Positions 25,869 through 34,157 of a DNA stretch of 64,000 nt are shown here, one piece after another. The notes below the pieces were generated by a model, which saw nothing but the letters and a program-made list of their open reading frames with translations, was not told the origin of the DNA and did not search any database. This stretch comes from F-183 sp964627455 (GTDB lineage Bacteria; Acidobacteriota; Terriglobia; Bryobacterales; Bryobacteraceae). Positions within the stretch are counted from its first letter, which is position 1. The number at the start of each line of letters is the position of its first letter. The DNA lies in assembly GCA_964627455.1 (NCBI GenBank), contig CAZVKC010000022.1:1-64000 (forward strand). The letters run 5' to 3'. Made by a program: the position numbers and the translations under genes.

Positions 25869-27005
25869 ATGCATCGCAGAGCATTTTTCCTGTCGGGAGC
25901 GGCTGCCGCAGCCGTTGGTTTCGCGCAGGAGCAGCAGCAGGAAAAGAAAGCCACTCCGCTGGACCTCAGCCAGTTCGAGCCCCGCAGTGAACTGCAGGTC
26001 GCCGAAACGAAGATCGAACGCGCGAAGTTCCCGGTCATCGATGTCCACTGCCACCTGACCTGGGAGAACGCGTCGAAACCCGAAGAGCTGCTCGAGGTGA
26101 TGAATCGCCGCAACATCCGCACGCTGGTGAACCTCACCGGCGGACTCGGCGCCAAACTGCGCGACGGCATCGAGCGGTTTGACCGCAAGTTCCCCGGACG
26201 CTTTTTGACCTTCACCGAACCCGCCTGGCATCGCGCCAACGAACCCGGCTATGCGAAAACGCAGGCGGACCTCATCGCGCAGGCGAAGAAGGATGGCGCG
26301 CGAGGCCTCAAAATTTTGAAGACCCTCGGTTTGTATCTGCGCGATACCCAGGGCAAGCTCGTGAAGGTGGATGACCCGCGCTTTGACCCGATGTGGGACG
26401 CCTGTGGCCAACTGAACCTGCCGGTCGCGATTCACGTATCGGATCCCGCGGCGTTCTTTCGCCCGATCGATCGCTTTAATGAGCGGTTCGAGGAACTGAA
26501 CAACCATCCCGCTTGGTCCTTTCACGGCAAGGATTTCCCGTCGAACGAGGAACTACTCGAAGCCCGCGACCGCGTGATCGCCCGGCATCCGAAGACGAAG
26601 TTCATCGTGCTCCACGTCGGCAACTTCGCCGAGAACCTGGCGCACGTGTCCCAGCGGCTGGACCGCTTTCCGAACATGAACGTGGAACTCGGCGCCCGCA
26701 TCGGTGAACTCGGCCGCCAGCCGCGAACCGCCGCGAAGTTCTTCGACAAGTATCAGGACCGGATCCTGTTCGGCACCGACGCGACGCCGAACGGCTTTGA
26801 GTATCCCCAGCAGTTGTATGGGGATAAGCTCTACCAGATCTACTTCCGCTTCCTCGAAACGGAGGACGAGTACTTCGACTATGCCCCGGCCAAGGTGCCT
26901 CCGCAGGGACGCTGGCGGATCTACGGCATCGGGCTGCGGGATCAGATCCTGCGTAAGGTGTATCACGCGAACGCCGAGCGGATCCTGGGTTTTCGCCTGA
27001 GTTAG
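25869..27005 (+). CDS. Exported amidohydrolase-2 family (TIM-barrel) hydrolase
   Basis: A 378-residue protein: signal AFFLSGAAAAAVGFAQEQQQ, then a metal-dependent TIM barrel with PVIDVHCHLTWENASKPEEL (HxH), GARGLKILKTLGLYLRD, FIVLHVGNFAENL and DRILFGTDATPNGFEYP (metal Asp). Amidohydrolase_2 enzymes include decarboxylases and lactonases such as ACMSD-type proteins. The substrate is unknown. It begins 3 bases after the sulfatase stop and is almost certainly co-transcribed, so it may process a desulfated product. Confidence 0.83.
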   Translation: MHRRAFFLSGAAAAAVGFAQEQQQEKKATPLDLSQFEPRSELQVAETKIERAKFPVIDVHCHLTWENASKPEELLEVMNRRNIRTLVNLTGGLGAKLRDGIERFDRKFPGRFLTFTEPAWHRANEPGYAKTQADLIAQAKKDGARGLKILKTLGLYLRDTQGKLVKVDDPRFDPMWDACGQLNLPVAIHVSDPAAFFRPIDRFNERFEELNNHPAWSFHGKDFPSNEELLEARDRVIARHPKTKFIVLHVGNFAENLAHVSQRLDRFPNMNVELGARIGELGRQPRTAAKFFDKYQDRILFGTDATPNGFEYPQQLYGDKLYQIYFRFLETEDEYFDYAPAKVPPQGRWRIYGIGLRDQILRKVYHANAERILGFRLS

Positions 27006-27067
27006 TCGCCTTACGACTCAAGTTTGCCGGGAATCCGTCGATAGTACCAGTTGAGATTCTTCTGTTC

Positions 27068-27370
27068 ATGATGGATTCGCTACCAGACAGCGAGGCAGTA
27101 CTGGCTCAGTTCAATCGGCTCATCAGCGAGTTGCTGAGGGGTACGATGAACCGCAACACGTTCCGGCCGTGGGAGATCGACGTCCTGTTGGATATCGAGA
27201 TGTGCGACCTGCGCGACGGAAACAAGCGGGAGACGCTGCGTCGCTATCAGAAGGCGAATCAAAGGCATATGGAGAAAGGCGCCCGCCTTCCCCTGAAACT
27301 GTCCGAGTACCTCGAAGCCCAGCGTGTTCGCCGGGCGAACCTCGCCGCCAAACAGGAATCAGCCGCTTAA
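27068..27370 (+). CDS. Conserved hypothetical helical protein
   Basis: A 100-residue, strongly helical, charged protein: EAVLAQFNRLISELLRGTMN, FRPWEIDVLLDIEMCDLRDG, KRETLRRYQKANQRHMEKGA. No signal peptide, metal site or known domain recognised. The helix-loop layout resembles small acidobacterial proteins of unknown function. It stands between an amidohydrolase gene and a photolyase operon with 62 and 49 base spacers, so it may be an independent unit. Confidence 0.7.
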   Translation: MMDSLPDSEAVLAQFNRLISELLRGTMNRNTFRPWEIDVLLDIEMCDLRDGNKRETLRRYQKANQRHMEKGARLPLKLSEYLEAQRVRRANLAAKQESAA

Positions 27371-27419
27371 CCTCTTCGTTTCATAGACCTGACCTCAGGT
27401 TTGCGGCATCCGTGTCTGT

Positions 27420-28835
27420 GTGGAATCCCGTATCCGCTCGCTGAACGACGCACCGATCCGCCGGGATGCGAAGTTCGTCCTGTACTGGTCGCAAATGAAC
27501 CGTCGCGTGGAACACAATCACGCGCTGGCTCACGCCGTCGAACTGGGCAACCGGTTGAAGCTTCCGGTGCTGTTTTATGAGGCGCTTGGCTGCACGTACC
27601 CTTATGCCAACGACCGGATGCACACCTTCCTGGTTGAAGGGGTTCCAGAAACGGCAAAGCGAGCCCGGCAACTTGGGCTCGGCTATCTGTTCTACCTGCG
27701 CAAGGCGAAGAGCGATCCCAATAACTTGCTCTACCGGCTTGCCGGGCAGGCCGCCGCGATCGTGACGGACGACTATCCTGTGTTCGTCGCCGCGGGACAC
27801 AACGCGTCCGCGCCGGCTCGGGTGGGTATCCCGTATCTGGCGGTGGATTCGAGCTGCATTGTCCCGATGAACGTGATGGAGAAGCGCGAGTATGCGGCCT
27901 ACACGATCCGCCCGAAGATCACGCGAATGCTGCCCAGATTTCTGAAGCCGGTTGAGATGGAGCCTGTCGCGGTGCGGTGGACACTCAACGATTTTCCCGG
28001 TTCGGAATTGCATACGGAAGTCACCGATGCGACGGTTGCGGACCTGGTTGCGTCCTGCGACATTGACCACTCGGTAAAACCTTCCACGGCATTTCGGGGC
28101 GGGCGGCTCGCTGCCGAAGCGTTACTGCGTCATTTTGTCGAACAGAATCTGCGCCGGTACGCGAATGGACGCAACGAACCGGCGCAGCACGCGACTTCAA
28201 ACATGAGTCCGTATCTGCATTTTGGGCACATCTCGGGTCTGGAAGTCGCGCTCACGGTTCGGGACTACGCGGCAGCCCACAAGCTGATGGACGCCGAGTA
28301 TCTCGAGGAACTCATTGTCCGTCGTGAACTTGCGTTCAACTTCTGCCGTTTCAGTCCGAATCCGCAGTTGTTCGCGAATCTGCCCGATTGGGCGCAGAAG
28401 ACGTTGCGCCAGCACGAGCGCGATCCGCGGAACCCGGTGTATTCGCGCGAAGAGTTTGAATTGGCGCGCACGCACGACGCCCTGTGGAACGCCTGCCAAA
28501 AGGAGATGTTGCTACGGGGCAAGATCCACGGCTATTACCGGATGTATTGGGGGAAGAAGGTCATCGAGTGGTCCAAAACGTGCGAGGAAGCTTTGGAGAC
28601 GATGATCTACCTGCATGACCGCTATGCGATCGACGGCCGGGATCCGAACACCTATACCAATATTCTCTGGTGTTTCGGCCTGCATGACCGTCCCTGGACC
28701 GAGCGGCCGGTGTTCGGGCAGATTCGCTGGATGTCACTGGATGGAATGAAGCGGAAGACGGATGTCGATGCGTATCTGCGGGAGATCGCTTATCTCGAGT
28801 CGACGGGAAAAGATTTGGAGCGGCTAGTCGCATGA
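27420..28835 (+). CDS. Class II CPD photolyase (deoxyribodipyrimidine photo-lyase)
   Basis: A 471-residue FAD enzyme that splits cyclobutane pyrimidine dimers with blue light. N-terminal antenna-type Rossmann domain: VLYWSQMNRRVEHNHALAHA, then FLVEGVPETAKRARQLGLGY. C-terminal FAD domain: SNMSPYLHFGHISGLEVALT, ELIVRRELAFNFCRFSP, KIHGYYRMYWGKKVIEWSK, and NTYTNILWCFGLHDRPWTER, all typical of the eukaryote-like class II group. Start is a GTG at 27420. The stop overlaps the epimerase ATG (ATGA), forming a three-gene operon. Confidence 0.92.
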   Translation: MESRIRSLNDAPIRRDAKFVLYWSQMNRRVEHNHALAHAVELGNRLKLPVLFYEALGCTYPYANDRMHTFLVEGVPETAKRARQLGLGYLFYLRKAKSDPNNLLYRLAGQAAAIVTDDYPVFVAAGHNASAPARVGIPYLAVDSSCIVPMNVMEKREYAAYTIRPKITRMLPRFLKPVEMEPVAVRWTLNDFPGSELHTEVTDATVADLVASCDIDHSVKPSTAFRGGRLAAEALLRHFVEQNLRRYANGRNEPAQHATSNMSPYLHFGHISGLEVALTVRDYAAAHKLMDAEYLEELIVRRELAFNFCRFSPNPQLFANLPDWAQKTLRQHERDPRNPVYSREEFELARTHDALWNACQKEMLLRGKIHGYYRMYWGKKVIEWSKTCEEALETMIYLHDRYAIDGRDPNTYTNILWCFGLHDRPWTERPVFGQIRWMSLDGMKRKTDVDAYLREIAYLESTGKDLERLVA

Positions 28836-29719
28836 AGATTACATTGACGGGCGCATCCGGGTTTATCGGCGGTCCCCTTGTCGACCTGCTTCGGCGCGAG
28901 GGACACGAATTGACGGTGTTGGGCCGCCGGGATCCCAAAGTTGGACGATTCTTCCGGTGGGACAGCATTGTCGATGCCGTCCCGGTTGAGGCAGTGGATG
29001 GCGCTGGCGCGGTCATTCACATGGCCGGCGAACCTGTGGCGCAGCGTTGGAACGCCACGGTGAAGCAAAGGATCCGGGACAGCCGGGTGAAGGGTACGGA
29101 TGCCCTGGTCCGCGCGATCGAAGGGGCCAGGGTGAAGCCGCGGGTCCTGGTCGCTGCATCGGCGATCGGATTCTATGGGGATCGGGGCGAAGAACCGGTC
29201 AACGAGGATTCCCGTGTAGGAACGGGGTTCCTGCCGGAGGTTTGCGCCGAATGGGAAAACAGCGCAATGAAGGCGGAGAAGTTCGGCCTACGGGTTGCCA
29301 TGCCTCGAATCGGGATTGTGTTGCACCATTCGGGCGGAGCGCTGCAAACGATGTTGCTGCCATTTCGCATGGGTGTCGGGGGACCGGTGGGTAACGGCCG
29401 GCAATGGATGTCCTGGATTCACCGGGACGACCTGGTGGACATGATCCACTGGTGCCTGATCGACGATGCGATTTCGGGGCCGGTGAACGGCGTGTCCCCA
29501 AGTCCCTGTCGGAACGTGGATTTTTCGAAGGCTCTGGGAAAGGTTCTCTCGCGGCCCGCGATCTTCCCGGCGCCGGGATTCGCCCTGAGAATCCTGTATG
29601 GTGAGATGGCCTCTGTGGTATTGTCTTCTCAGCGCGTGCTGCCCGCCGTGGCGTGCGGCAAAGGCTTCCAGTTCCAGTATCCGGAACTGGAACAGGCTTT
29701 ACGCGCAGCCATCGAATGA
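28832..29719 (+). CDS. TIGR01777-family NAD-dependent epimerase/dehydratase-like protein
   Basis: A 295-residue extended SDR-like protein: GxxGxxG motif in MKITLTGASGFIGGPLVDLL, AVIHMAGEPVAQRWN, RVLVAASAIGFYGDRG with the SxxxYG-type catalytic segment, VCAEWENSAMKAEKFGLRVA and MSWIHRDDLVDMIHWCLID. Bacterial TIGR01777 proteins (YfcH type) have no firm function; some associate with cell division or sugar nucleotides. ATGA overlaps both neighbours. The promoter is that of the photolyase. Confidence 0.87.
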   Translation: MKITLTGASGFIGGPLVDLLRREGHELTVLGRRDPKVGRFFRWDSIVDAVPVEAVDGAGAVIHMAGEPVAQRWNATVKQRIRDSRVKGTDALVRAIEGARVKPRVLVAASAIGFYGDRGEEPVNEDSRVGTGFLPEVCAEWENSAMKAEKFGLRVAMPRIGIVLHHSGGALQTMLLPFRMGVGGPVGNGRQWMSWIHRDDLVDMIHWCLIDDAISGPVNGVSPSPCRNVDFSKALGKVLSRPAIFPAPGFALRILYGEMASVVLSSQRVLPAVACGKGFQFQYPELEQALRAAIE

Positions 29720-30465
29720 TCATTACCAGCCCCGATAACCCAATCCTCAAGAAGATCCGCAAGGCGGTTGCGTCCGGAAGGCTCACAGACGATGGACTGG
29801 CGGTTGCGGAAGGTCCTCACCTTGTTGCCGAGGCGGTTCGGAGCGGTTTGGAGATCGACCGGATCGTGGTTTCGGAAGAGGCGTCCTTTGAGGAATTTGG
29901 CGGTCATGCCATTACAACGGTTTCGAGCCGGGTCTTCCGGGAGTTGAAGGATACGGAGCACAGCCAGGGAGTGCTTGCTCTGGTTCGCGCCCCGATCCAC
30001 AATCTGGAAGAGATCTGTAAGGGTGGTACGCCTGGATTAGTTGTTGTCTTAGATGGAATTCAAGATCCGGGAAATGCCGGTACGATCATTCGCTCAGCCG
30101 AGGCCTTTGGCGCGACTGGAGTCGTGCTGCTGAAGGGGAGCGTCCATCCCTGGAATCCAAAGTGTCTGCGGGCGTCCGCTGGCTCCTTATTCCGTATCCC
30201 CGTGGCAGCCGGGGTGGAAGACCTCAGCTTGTTCAGCGAATCGCGCTGGTATGTGGCGGCCGGTGAGGCCCCTGAAACGATCGATGTAGTAGATTGGACG
30301 CTACCAAGTCTGCTTTTCGTCGGGAACGAAGGGGCTGGCGTTCGGGAGAACTGGCGGGGCCGCAGTCAGGCGATCCGGATTCCAACGGTTGGTGTCGAAT
30401 CGCTCAATGCGGCGGTTGCCGCTTCGGTCATCCTGTACGAGGCACACCGCCAGCGTTCTCTATGA
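29716..30465 (+). CDS. SpoU/TrmH-family RNA 2'-O-methyltransferase
   Basis: A 249-residue SPOUT methyltransferase. N-terminal L30e-like substrate-binding domain (SPDNPILKKIRKAVASGRLT, VAEGPHLVAEAVRSG), then the knotted SAM domain with motifs VVVLDGIQDPGNAGTIIRSA, VVLLKGSVHPWNPKCLRASA and LFVGNEGAGVRE, and VESLNAAVAASVILYEA. Acts on 23S rRNA or tRNA ribose. ATG 29716 overlaps the epimerase stop (ATGA). Third gene of the photolyase operon. The exact target nucleotide cannot be read from sequence. Confidence 0.9.
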   Translation: MIITSPDNPILKKIRKAVASGRLTDDGLAVAEGPHLVAEAVRSGLEIDRIVVSEEASFEEFGGHAITTVSSRVFRELKDTEHSQGVLALVRAPIHNLEEICKGGTPGLVVVLDGIQDPGNAGTIIRSAEAFGATGVVLLKGSVHPWNPKCLRASAGSLFRIPVAAGVEDLSLFSESRWYVAAGEAPETIDVVDWTLPSLLFVGNEGAGVRENWRGRSQAIRIPTVGVESLNAAVAASVILYEAHRQRSL

Positions 30466-30728
30466 TTGTTTTTATCTCTTAGAAAGATAATACTAGATAG
30501 ATACCGTTTTCATCAGTCCTGTGGGAACGGTGGAGAATCGCGTATCAGTCTGATGTGCCTACAGTTACGATCCAGGAATGCTGTGGTAAGAGGCGTGGCA
30601 GCCAATGGGATATCCGGTGGTAGGTGGATTCCCTCACAGCATTTCACAGTAGCCTAGCGTAGGTCCTGTGGATAACTACGAGTTTTGTAGCAGTTAGACC
30701 CTGGATCGTTTCTGCAGATCGCTTGGAA
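30466..30728. other. Convergent intergenic stretch with an inverted repeat and one DnaA-box-like site
   Basis: 263 bases between two gene ends, unusually long for a convergent spacer here. It starts AT-rich (TTTTTATCTCTTAGAAAGAT). AATGCTGTG (30577-30585) pairs exactly with CACAGCATT (30635-30643), and TGTGGATAA at 30667-30675 equals the DnaA box consensus on the other strand. Three CTGTGG repeats (30519, 30581 and 30666) occur. No coding potential seen. Could be a structured RNA, a terminator region or an initiator-binding site; none is proven. Confidence 0.3.
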
Positions 30729-31634
30729 TCAGGTGCGCGGACGCCTCAGGTGACGGTTGAAGAACGCGATGGTCCGGCCCCAGGCGTCGCACGCCGCCTC
30801 GGCGTTGTAAGCGGCGCCGGTGTCGTTGTGGAAGGCATGTCCGACACCCTGATAGACGTTCAGACCGAACACCTTCTGGCGTGTGATCATCTCGGTCATG
30901 ACCGGGGCCATGCGGAGAGTTAGCGTGCGATCCGTCTCCGCGTACATCCCAAGTACCGGAGTTTGGATCTTCTGCAGGTCTTCGATGGGCGGTGGGGTTC
31001 CGTAGAAGGGCACGGCGGCTCCGATTTCAGGGACATTGACGATGAGGTCCCAGGTGTTGCCGCCGCCCGCGCAGAATCCGGTGACGCCGATGCGGTCGTA
31101 AATGACCTTGTCATTGAATTTGAGGAAGTCGAGAGCGGCGATGATGTCAGCGCGGCGCTGGTCTTGTGTGGTGCGGTTGTACGCAGCTGTTTGCTGAGTC
31201 GGATCCGTAAAGTTCTGGGTGCCACCCTGGCGGGACAGAAGGTCGACGCCGACGGCACAGAATCCAGCGCGGGCGGCGCGGCGAGTCACATCCTTGATAT
31301 GGTCGACAAGCCCACGGTTTTCGTGGATGATGATGACGCCAGGTTGAGGTTCGGTCAGGCTTTTGGGATAAGCAAAATGTCCGAAGACCTTTCCACCCTC
31401 ACCCGGGAACTCGACATCCTGCACCACCAGGTCTTCCGCATTCTCTGGAACCCGGATGCCGGCAGGGCATGGCGAAGGTTGTGCCTTCAATTCTTCATAG
31501 CCGCCCAGGGCTGTCATCGCCGCGGCCATGCTGCCGGTGTACTTGGCGACTCGTTTGATTAGTTCGCGTCGGCCGAAAGCGCCATCTACATAGAGGTGTA
31601 CCAGTTGGTGTACTGGATCATCGTTTTCGTACAT
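30729..31634 (-). CDS. Dienelactone hydrolase family protein
   Basis: A 301-residue protein. The N-terminal helical part with GRRELIKRVAKYTGSMAAA looks like a Tat-type leader within a longer extension, then the DLH alpha/beta core: KSLTEPQPGVIIIHENRGLV, FCAVGVDLLSRQGGTQNF, the Cys nucleophile in GVTGFCAGGGNTWD, the acid in YAETDRTLTLR and the His in GVGHAFHND. DLH hydrolyses dienelactone in chlorocatechol-type pathways; many homologues have other esterase or lactonase roles. Transcribed away from the inverted-repeat region at 31757-31914, which could be its leader. Confidence 0.85.
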   Translation of the reverse strand: MYENDDPVHQLVHLYVDGAFGRRELIKRVAKYTGSMAAAMTALGGYEELKAQPSPCPAGIRVPENAEDLVVQDVEFPGEGGKVFGHFAYPKSLTEPQPGVIIIHENRGLVDHIKDVTRRAARAGFCAVGVDLLSRQGGTQNFTDPTQQTAAYNRTTQDQRRADIIAALDFLKFNDKVIYDRIGVTGFCAGGGNTWDLIVNVPEIGAAVPFYGTPPPIEDLQKIQTPVLGMYAETDRTLTLRMAPVMTEMITRQKVFGLNVYQGVGHAFHNDTGAAYNAEAACDAWGRTIAFFNRHLRRPRT

Positions 31635-31756
31635 ATGGAATGTTCCTCCCGAGGAATGGGCATTGGATGCGCATCGGGTGGAGTTGGGTTGCAGAGATTA
31701 CAGAATTATTTGCTACTGAAAACGATAGAGTTTGGGCGGAACTTCTACTGGGAACT

Positions 31757-31914
31757 GCAACCTCTTAAAAAGAAAGACCCTTTCGGGCGCCGGGGAGGGT
31801 TGCTTCAGGGGTCTTAATGAGGTTAGTCTCGCTTTGGTGGGAGTTGACCTCCCCGGCTTAATTCCAATGTTAGTATATGAGATTTGGAATTGCAAGTCCT
31901 TTTTTTGGGACTTG
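31757..31914. ncRNA. Candidate structured RNA or regulatory region (dense nested inverted repeats)
   Basis: The 334-base spacer at 31635-31968 has no coding frame but holds a run of exact inverted repeats. Stem 1 is GCCGGGGAGG (31789-31798) with CCTCCCCGGC (31848-31857), 10 bp. Stem 2 is AATTCCAA (31860-31867) with TTGGAATT (31884-31891), 8 bp. Stem 3 is CAAGTCC (31893-31899) with GGACTTG (31908-31914), 7 bp. The stems are stacked with 1-2 base gaps. AAGACCC (31774-31780) matches GGGTCTT (31809-31815) in the stem 1 loop, which would make a pseudoknot. Strand and function are unknown; it can be a leader of either divergent gene, or an operator array. Confidence 0.4.
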
Positions 31915-31940
31915 ACAAGAACCTTGCATTAAGAAACGAT
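31912..31940 (+). promoter_or_regulatory. Possible promoter for the E1 gene
   Basis: TTGACA at 31912-31917 matches the -35 consensus; 17 bases later AACGAT (31935-31940) is a weak -10. The -35 overlaps the 3' arm of stem 3, so folding or protein binding there could control it. Confidence 0.3.
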
Positions 31941-32010
31941 AACCTTCAAGGCTACGTCTCTGAGAGTTGTGGCTGAGGGAAGTACAATAAGACCTGGAGA
32001 TTCGATCCCT

Positions 32011-34137
32011 ATGTCCATCGGCTCTACCACCACTATGAACATACCAAGTCAGCCGACCGGCGAGCAGGGTGTGCAGACGCTTGAAGGCCTTTCACCCGAA
32101 CTGCTGATTCAGGCGCTGCGCCTGATGGTGACCTCCCGGCGAGTCGATGATAGAGAAATCCTGCTCAAGCGTCAGAACCGTATCTACTTTCAGATCAGCG
32201 CAGCGGGACATGAAGCGATCCAGGTGGCTGCCGGACTGCAAATGCGACCGGGCAAGGACTGGATCTATCCTTATTATAGAGATCGTGCTCTCTGCCTCGC
32301 GTTAGGTGTCTCGCCACACGATATGCTGCTGGGTTCGGTTGGTGCTGCCGATGACCCGGCGTCCGGCGGCCGGCAGATGCCGTCGCATTGGAGTTTTCCC
32401 AGTCTTCATATTGTGACGGCTTCGTCCCCGACGGGTACCCAGTTTGTCCAGGCGATGGGATGCGCGGCTGGCGGCCGGTACATCGAACCGTCCTCGGATG
32501 AAGTGACGTTGGTTTGCACGGGCGACGGCGCAACTAGCGAGGGCGAGTTCTGGGAGATGATGAACGTCATCTGCCTGGAGAAGCTCCCGGTTTTAGTAGT
32601 GGTCGAGGATAACGGGTATGCGATCTCGGTACCGGTCGAGAAGCAGACGGCCGGTGGTAGCATCTCGGGATTGTTGAGCGGCTTTCCGAACCTGTATCGT
32701 GCGGAAGTGGATGGGACGGATTTCGTCCAGTCTTACCGGGCCGTCGCCAGAGCACTCGAGCACATCCGTTCGGGGCATGGTCCGGCGATCGTCCACGCGC
32801 ATTGCACCAGGCCTTATTCGCATTCGCTGTCGGACGACGAAGTCCTGTACAAGTCCGCGGCCGAGCGGAAGGCCGAGGCGCTCAAGGATCCTATTTCTAC
32901 TTTCCCTGATTTGCTGATGGCTAACGGTGTTCTCCATCCGGCTACCTGGAGTCGGATGAACCGGGAAATTGAAGCAGAGATTCAGGATGCAACCGATCGG
33001 GTGTTGAAGGCTGTGCCTCCACCTTCTGGTTCGAGTCTTGTGTATCTGTATTCCGATCGGGTTGATCCTACTTCACACGACTTCGATACGCCTGCGCGAT
33101 TCCAGGGAGATCCCCGAACGATGGTGGATTCCATCAACCAGACTCTGCACGAAGAGATGGCGCGTGATCCGCGGGTGGTGGTTTTCGGTGAGGACGTTGC
33201 CGATTGCAGCCGCGAAGAAAACCTGCGGGAAGTGAAGGGTAAGGGCGGCGTCTTCAAGGCGACGCATGGTTTGCAGAGTTCGTTTGGATCCCGGCGGTGT
33301 TTCAATTCCACTCTGGCAGAGGCGGCGATTCTGGGTCGGGCTATCGGCATGGGGACTCGTGGGTTGAAGCCGGTAGCTGAGATCCAGTTTTTCGACTACA
33401 TCTGGCCGGCGATGATGCAGATCCGGGACGAGATGGCGAACATCCGCTGGCGGTCGAACAACGGTTTTTCGTGCCCGGCCGTGATTCGAGTAGCCATTGG
33501 CGGATACCTGAATGGTGGAGCGATTTATCATTCGCAGTGTGGTGAGTCCGCGTTCACCCACATTCCTGGCTTGCGGGTTGTTTTTCCATCGAATGCATTG
33601 GACGCTTGCGGACTCTTGCGTACGGCGATTCGATGTGACGACCCGGTGCTGTTCCTGGAGCATAAGCGGCTGTATCGGGAGTTGTATAACCGTGCGCCGA
33701 ACCCAGGTCCCGAGTACTTGATTCCGTTTGGCAAGGCAAAGATCGTGAAGCCGGGTCAGAATCTCACGATTGTGACGTACGGTGCATTGGTGCAGAAATC
33801 ACTGCAGGCAGCCTCTGTGATCGAGCAGAAGCATCCCGGGATGTCTCTGGAGATCATAGACTTGCGGACGTTGAATCCGTACGATTGGGAGTCGATCCGG
33901 TCTTCGGTTTCGAAAACGAGCCGGGTGATGGTGGCTCACGAGGACACGATTTCCTGGGGTTACGGGTCTGAAATCGCGGCACGAATTGCTGATGAGTTGT
34001 TCACCATGCTCGATGCTCCTGTGGGCAGGGTGGCTGCGAAGGACACCTGGGTTGCCTACCATCCGAGCCTTGAGAATGAAATCCTGCCGCAGACGGAAGA
34101 TCTGGTTCGCGAGGCCGAGCGCCTGTTGGCGTTCTGA
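32011..34137 (+). CDS. Fused alpha-beta 2-oxoacid (branched-chain type) dehydrogenase E1
   Basis: A 708-residue protein joining E1 alpha (to about residue 330) and E1 beta (about 375-708). Alpha: ISAAGHEAIQVAAGLQMRPG, the thiamine-diphosphate motif CTGDGATSEGEFWEMMN ending in EDNGYAIS. Beta: RVVVFGEDVADCSREENL, FNSTLAEAAILGRAIGMGTR, EIQFFDYIWPAMMQIRDEMA, and LEIIDLRTLNPYDWESI. It decarboxylates 2-oxoacids and acylates the E2 lipoyl group; no E2 or E3 gene lies nearby. Start choice is weak: ATG 32011 with GGAG 11 bases upstream is listed; GTG 31969 and ATG 32038 are alternatives. Preceded by the inverted-repeat region. Confidence 0.88.
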   Translation: MSIGSTTTMNIPSQPTGEQGVQTLEGLSPELLIQALRLMVTSRRVDDREILLKRQNRIYFQISAAGHEAIQVAAGLQMRPGKDWIYPYYRDRALCLALGVSPHDMLLGSVGAADDPASGGRQMPSHWSFPSLHIVTASSPTGTQFVQAMGCAAGGRYIEPSSDEVTLVCTGDGATSEGEFWEMMNVICLEKLPVLVVVEDNGYAISVPVEKQTAGGSISGLLSGFPNLYRAEVDGTDFVQSYRAVARALEHIRSGHGPAIVHAHCTRPYSHSLSDDEVLYKSAAERKAEALKDPISTFPDLLMANGVLHPATWSRMNREIEAEIQDATDRVLKAVPPPSGSSLVYLYSDRVDPTSHDFDTPARFQGDPRTMVDSINQTLHEEMARDPRVVVFGEDVADCSREENLREVKGKGGVFKATHGLQSSFGSRRCFNSTLAEAAILGRAIGMGTRGLKPVAEIQFFDYIWPAMMQIRDEMANIRWRSNNGFSCPAVIRVAIGGYLNGGAIYHSQCGESAFTHIPGLRVVFPSNALDACGLLRTAIRCDDPVLFLEHKRLYRELYNRAPNPGPEYLIPFGKAKIVKPGQNLTIVTYGALVQKSLQAASVIEQKHPGMSLEIIDLRTLNPYDWESIRSSVSKTSRVMVAHEDTISWGYGSEIAARIADELFTMLDAPVGRVAAKDTWVAYHPSLENEILPQTEDLVREAERLLAF

Positions 34138-34157
34138 GGTAATTTGCTTTGCGGTCG

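Noticed and set aside
30466..30728. Full oriC call
   Set aside because: Only one clear DnaA box and no dnaA gene nearby; not enough to annotate as origin.
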